Origin: Sequoia sempervirens
Taxonomy: Eukaryota; Streptophyta; Pinopsida; Cupressales; Cupressaceae
Reading direction: 5' to 3'
Assembly (NCBI GenBank): GCA_007258455.2
Contig: VDFB02270651.1
Location: 699,790,217-699,854,216 of the forward strand
Length of the DNA: 64,000 nucleotides
Shown: positions 59,023 through 64,000 of the stretch, piece by piece
How positions within the stretch are numbered: the first letter of the stretch is position 1
How the letters are laid out: each line of letters opens with the position of its first letter
Position numbers and translations under genes: made by a program
The notes under the pieces: model-generated
Databases searched by the model: none
The model's input: only the letters and a program-made list of their open reading frames with translations
What the model was told of the DNA's origin: nothing

Positions 59023-59975
59023 TGTTTGGATTAAGGTGTCTCAACCTTAGTCCCAATATTGATTTAATTGATGTATTATTTTATTAATTTATATTATTTA
59101 ATTGCCTATGGTGTCATTTCACAAATTGGGATCCACCGGTTGGGTGGCATCCCTGTTGGAAGTGACTAGATGACACATAATCATCCCAAGTGGACATATG
59201 CATCCCACTTTGGAATCTTTGACCTATGACAGATTCTATGACACATCATAAGGAATCTTCATGCATGGGTGAAAGTTGGCACCCAAGTTGGGTTATGAAA
59301 GGTTGTAAGAGAAACAGGTATTCTTGGTCAGTTATGACAGTTTCTCTTCCAGCTATAAGTGTTGTCAGCTATGACAGATTCTATGACAATTTTAAGATGT
59401 GTAAGGCATCTATCATAAGCTATTTTTAGCATATTCTAGGTGCCCAAGCTTGAGGTAGGATTATTTGCATGTTTGACAATTGTAAGGGGTGTAAGGGAAT
59501 GGTGTACATGTGTCCAAATGCATTTCTATGGTGTGGAAGAATGTTCCATGTGGATTTAGATGCCCCTCTCCTTCTAGATGCTTCTTGAAGCTTGTATCAC
59601 TCTTTATATTGAGGGCCTTGCATTGTAGAATGTATAGTTTATTTGCAGGTAATGAAGTGCTACCGATATCACTCCAAAATAGGTGTTTGTTTTGAAGCAC
59701 TTGTGTAGAATCTTTGTACTTGGATATATGTTGTAACTCTTATTTGATATAATAGACAAGTATTGTGCTTTTGGAGGGTGAGGATTTTTACCCGAAAGAA
59801 TTTTCCCCACGTATATTTGGTGTCACTATTTTTATGCATTCTTGTTGTTCTATTCATTTATTCTTTATGTGCTTCTCTTGTTGTAACTATTTAGAGGTGT
59901 TAAAATGAAATTTTGTAACTCTCCCCTACTTAGATTAGTGTAGGAAGTTGTTTCCACTCACCTGGCTTCCTTTCA
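59023..59975 (+). repeat. Solo X LTR in the duplicated Y copy
   Basis: 953 bp, TGTTTGGATTAAGGTGTC to CCTTTCA, flanked by GAGCA on both sides (59018-59022, 59976-59980), at exactly the Y position where the X 5' LTR sits at 39496. No internal copia sequence follows; Y coding resumes at once. Confidence 0.92.
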
Positions 59976-60596
59976 GAGCAATGGAATTCAATCCAATCAT
60001 GGCATGGTAATGGTGTTGAGATGAGTTTCACAGATGTGTTCCATAGGTCTAATTTTTGTGGCACATATGTCTCAGTAGATTGCCAAGAGATTTAAATAGA
60101 GAGACAATATGAAGAGTGTAGCTCTTCATTCAAAATGCCTCGTGGCTTGAATGGATGTGTTGATGAAGTTTATGTCAACATTGATGACTCCAAGCATGTG
60201 GCTTGTAGTGGTGATTAGCAGAAACAAAGTAGTGATTTTTTGGCTTCTCATGTTTCTTATATGCCGGAGGTTCAAAGTTTTCAGTTTGACTTGTCTAAGG
60301 ATGAGCTTCCCTCTACAAATCAACATGATGAGGAGGCATTTTTTTTTCCATGAGAATTGGAGATAGTTTCTCTTTGCCTTGATTCATGTGAGGTGATCAA
60401 TAGATATGAGGGTACCATGATTCCATATGGTGTTGATCAAAGCTCTTCATTTTTTCCACCTAGTACAAAATCAAAAAGTATAGTCTATGGCAATGAGGTG
60501 GCCTACATTATGTGTTTACCATGTAATAGAAAAGTCAAACATGGAGCAAGTTCTCACTTGTTCAAAGGTAATCAATTTTTTTTCTTGCAGGAATGA
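59976..60596 (+). pseudogene. Y Gag C-terminal extension, 3' part
   Basis: It reads on in the same sense from the X target site: WNSIQSWHGNGVEMSF, KMPRGLNGCVDEVYVN, SYMPEVQSFQFDLSKDELP, then CEVINRYEGTMIPYG and AYIMCLPCNRKVKHG, ending FFFLQE with TGA at 60594. Three stops interrupt (near 60090, 60218 and 60352). No known domain. It shows that the Y protein was far longer than a plain Gag. Confidence 0.55.
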
Positions 60597-61584
60597 GGCT
60601 ACTTTTACTGATTTGGTGTGGCAGAAAAAAATTTGGGTTAAGGGAGATACGCTCCTTTGATAGGCTGGTGTTTGACTGAGGCAAGCATTATTTCTTTTCC
60701 ATTTGGTGGCTTGGGTCCATCAAATGAAGTTTGAAGATTGGGTAGTCTTTATATCCCAATGGATATGGCATCATGGTCTACTTCCCTAGAGATCTGGAAT
60801 CTCACCATCCTTCACTGAAGCATGTGTCCCCAACTAGAGCCATTCATGGAGCTTGTAAGATCCATGGTTATTTTTGATGTTTTTGGATTTTAGAGGTTTT
60901 TGAATTCCTCAATTGTATTGAATTAGGGTTCTAATTCTACAAGTTAGGGCTTCCTAAAACCCTCATGTGTTAAAAATCTAATCCCTTGTCTGAGCGTGCA
61001 CTTTTGTTATCAAACTTTATTGACCTCTTGTGGTCAGTTCCCAATCATTTAAAGTTACAACCTATTTCTAGGTTGTCGTTCATTAACCGGCCCTTTTCTC
61101 CCTTTTTACCACTCAAGCCCACACTCCATCTTATCTTGTATTTTCCTAAGTCTTTGTCTAAACCTATATAAAATTTGGCTAAGTAAAAACTTTGTTAGTC
61201 TTTTGGTCGGTACTCAAAACTTCATCAGTCACCGCCTAGGTCTCATAACCTTTTCTTTTTTTGATCATGTAACACCATTCTAAGTTATACCTTTTCCTTT
61301 GATAAATTATTACTCATTCAATTACCTAGTGATGACCACCTTTTAAAACAACATATTGAGCATGTGCTAATTATTTCATTTAAGTTGTTTTGTCCCCCGC
61401 TCAACTTGTACCACGTGGTTGCACCACATTCCATTGCATCCCTTCTTCAAGTAGCATTTCATTTATAACATTTTCTAGTTCCCTTTTCATGATGTGTGAT
61501 GGCTTCCATGCTCTTGGGCCAATGGATAGGTGTTGGCATTCCATTTCATCACACCATCTCTTTGTATTACATTTTCATTCCTAA
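60597..61584 (+). other. Y 3' non-coding region
   Basis: No pol domains and no ORF of note. No clear polypurine tract was found before the LTR. Confidence 0.5.
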
Positions 61585-63605
61585 CGACATGAACAAAAAT
61601 GTGATGTGTGATTCAAGATCAATGGTTGCAGTGAGGAGGAAGAGATCTGATGGTCATCACAAGAGTTCTTCACATCGCATGTGTGAATCAAGAATACTAA
61701 GGCCTATTTGTGATGTGCGACAGTAGTGGAGTATGCTGTTAGGAGGGATAGATGGAAGTGTCTCACTGTCTCGCAGGAGAGATGGTGGGTCCTCGGCTTA
61801 GCCCTATGAGAGTGCAGGCTATTGACACATGTTCAGGGTGACAAGTGGCAAAATGCTATTGCAATGCATGACTCTAGTGCATCGTAGTTTTCATTTCTCA
61901 ATGTCAAGGAAAAGTGTGATGTGTGATAGCCCTTTCAAATTGCTACATGTGTCACTTTCTAGTCTCATTGCAAGAGTTCTTCACATTACGATTTGTGTTT
62001 ACACCAACAGGGTCCTATTTATGATGTGTGATGAAAAGGCATGGTGGGTCTAAATTTGAAGGCTGTAATAGAGTGATTTGATGATGCATGTCCAAGGTGA
62101 TAGCTGGCAATATTTCATTGCATCACACATCCTTCACATCACTGAAATGGTATTTGAGTCTAGAACAAAGTTTCCATAGGATTATATGATGCAATGGTGA
62201 TCTATAGCATAATTTTAAAGGGGATTGGATCAACGGCCATGTTTTAAACTTCATGGTGAACTCAATCTCAACCATCCATCCTCAATTGAATGGACAGAAT
62301 TCAAATTTTAACAGTTAGGCACATCATGTTTTGTGTGAGAACTAGAATTGATGGCACAATTGTATTTTCAGCAACCACATCAAATCCGATTGGCTCCAAA
62401 TCAATTTTTTGTGCTTCTTCCATGTACTAATGTCCAAGATGATGCAATTTCTCCTTTGTGTGTTGCAGGTGCCAAATTCTCTTTTTAGGGCATTCTCACC
62501 TAGATTTTGTTGTGAATTTCCTGGGAGTTCCAATTCTATATTGATGGAGGTCATCATGAATTTTTTGTTGTTGGTGTTAGAATTTTTATGGCTTATATTT
62601 CTGCTCATATTTTGAGGGAAATTCAAAATTTTGGTAAAATTAAAATGGATTTCATCCTCACTATAACTCTAGTTGAATTAGGCTTAGGGTTTGAAGTCAA
62701 TTTTGAGTTATGCCTACACTATAAAGGAAATTTTTGTTGTCTTTCAAAGGGTTGGTTCTAATTCTTAGTTTTTGTAAGTCTTTGTATAGAGTCAAGTCAA
62801 ATAGGTAAGTCCTTAGAAACTCATAGAAAAAGTGTTGTAATTTTTTTCTTTGTTATGACAATAGATGACTAGAATACTTATTGTATTTGTCTAAATTTTG
62901 AATATCAATTTGTTATGCTCTCCATGGTTGTACTCGCTATCTTTTGAATCAATATAATCAAGGGTTATGTCTAGTTCTCATATCACATTTGTTTCTATGG
63001 GTGATTGAATTGTTAGTTTCTATTCAAGGAGTAGAAGTAATTTTTCTTTTAGTTCATTCATCAGAGATTGTGGAGTTGTAGTGTGGATTTGTAAGTAATG
63101 TGATGGCATTGTTCTTTTTTTCATTTCTTATTGTATGGAAGTAAGGGTATTAGAAGCCAAAGGTTGGTCTATTGTAGGAGTTTTACTTTATTTCTAGACT
63201 CTATGTGGATAAAGTATTGGTCAGGAAAACTCATAAAGTTTGAAGCTAAGGTAGAATCAATCATAAAATCAAATCAAAACCATTTGCTTTTCTGTATTTT
63301 ACTTTTCATGTTCATTGCCACACTACAAATAACCATATCAAATATAGAGGGTTGCAAGGATGATTTATCACATCAAGTTACCTTCTCCCATATTAGTGTG
63401 AAGAATCTCTTATCAAAGGAATCATTGCATGTTGTTATTGTTGCATGATGTTATAGGGGAACGCATCTTGGTTTTGTAGAGCCTAAAGTACATAGGAGAA
63501 CTTGTAAATCTATCTCCTATTCATTGGCCATTGACCTGGGTTTTCTTAGCATAAGAAGTAGCTAATCTTTAGGAAAACCTAGACAATCAATTGGAAACAC
63601 CAACA
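61585..63605 (+). repeat. Y 3' LTR
   Basis: Co-linear with 35466-37494; ends GGAAACACCAACA. TATA box TATAAAG at 62720-62726. Confidence 0.76.
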
Positions 63606-64000
63606 GTAGGTTCTTCCTACCATGTACATAAAGGGATTTTTTGTTGTGTTGGTAGTTTAGGTCCTTTTCTTGCTTTGTCTAATTTTTTGCTTGCTCTTGC
63701 TCCTTTCCTCTATGCTCTCTAACTTTGTAGCCCAACGGATTTTAAGCATTGATCCATACTTGAGATTCTAGATTCCTTGATTTGTCCTTCATAGTCCTTG
63801 TCCCCAAATAGAGCCAATTTTTGGCCATGTTTTTGACCTAGCCAATTTTAAACTTAGCATACCCTACCTGAGCAGTCTAGCTTTCCAAATCACAAAAATA
63901 ATTAATTATTAAAATTCATAATAGTTGGTATCAAATCATTTTGCAAGATCAATTGTAACCTCATTTTATCCAATCTAGCCAATTTTCATGCCAAAATTAT
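63606..64000. other. Right-hand flank, nothing recognised
   Basis: AT-rich sequence without ORF, repeat or element end that I can identify. Confidence 0.5.

Larger units (their letters stand above)
35466..63605 (+). mobile_element. Y: non-autonomous gag-only (TR-GAG type) LTR element hosting the copia nest
   Basis: Long direct repeats at 35466-37494 and 61585-63605 are the LTRs, both ending GGAAACACCAACA. A primer site follows the left one. The internal region encodes a gag-domain protein with a long acidic C-terminal extension but no protease, RT or integrase. Removing X and the duplicated segment leaves about 7.6 kb. Copia X is inserted in the C-terminal extension. Part of Y (37944-39495) is repeated at 57516-59022. 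Left LTR boundary and target duplication are unresolved: tacaa before and gtagg after do not match, and no polypurine tract is seen before 61585. Confidence 0.72.

Overview
This is plant nuclear DNA from a large, repeat-rich genome, and a gymnosperm (conifer-like) source is the most likely one. The reasons are very AT-rich sequence, long LTR retrotransposons of the plant Ty3/gypsy Tat type and Ty1/copia Tork type nested in one another, heavy C-to-T/G-to-A decay, and host genes present only as broken pieces. The organism cannot be fixed from the sequence alone. I find no intact host gene, tRNA, rRNA or CRISPR array.

Layout. 242-1489 (minus): fragment of a COG1 (conserved oligomeric Golgi subunit 1) gene with two in-frame stops. 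2871-29238 (plus): a 26 kb Tat-lineage gypsy element, here V1: LTR, primer site, long leader, Gag, protease, reverse transcriptase/RNase H, a second (archaeal-type) RNase H, integrase, low-complexity 3' region, an antisense ORF resembling a plant mobile domain (PMD) protein, and an LTR. A related pol-less element, V2 (9008-16799), sits inside V1 gag. 29450-30410 (minus): decayed PPR-protein fragment. 30487-35465: AT-rich spacer with minisatellites and hairpins. 35466-63605: element Y, a gag-only LTR element (TR-GAG type) with about 2 kb LTRs, carrying a nest of copia elements: X (plus, 39496-57518) in Y, Z (minus, 42003-54262) in X, and W (plus, 47317-54145) in a Z LTR. Target-site duplications support X (GAGCA), Z (CTGTT/TTGTT) and W (CACTA).

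At the right side of the nest a 1.5 kb piece of Y is repeated. It starts inside a truncated X LTR at a 3-bp microhomology and carries a solo X LTR with a perfect GAGCA duplication, after which the Y reading frame resumes. This records a tandem duplication followed by solo-LTR formation.

How it works together: V1 (once autonomous) may have supplied proteins to V2. Y has no pol and must have depended on another element, probably of Tat type because its primer site resembles the tRNA-Arg one. X, Z and W each carry gag-pol remnants. Every ORF is now broken, mostly by substitution stops rather than indels, as expected for long-silenced, methylated DNA. The most interesting items are the antisense PMD-like frame at 25784-27712 (643 codons without an indel), the long pol-less ORF of V2, and the duplication in Y/X.
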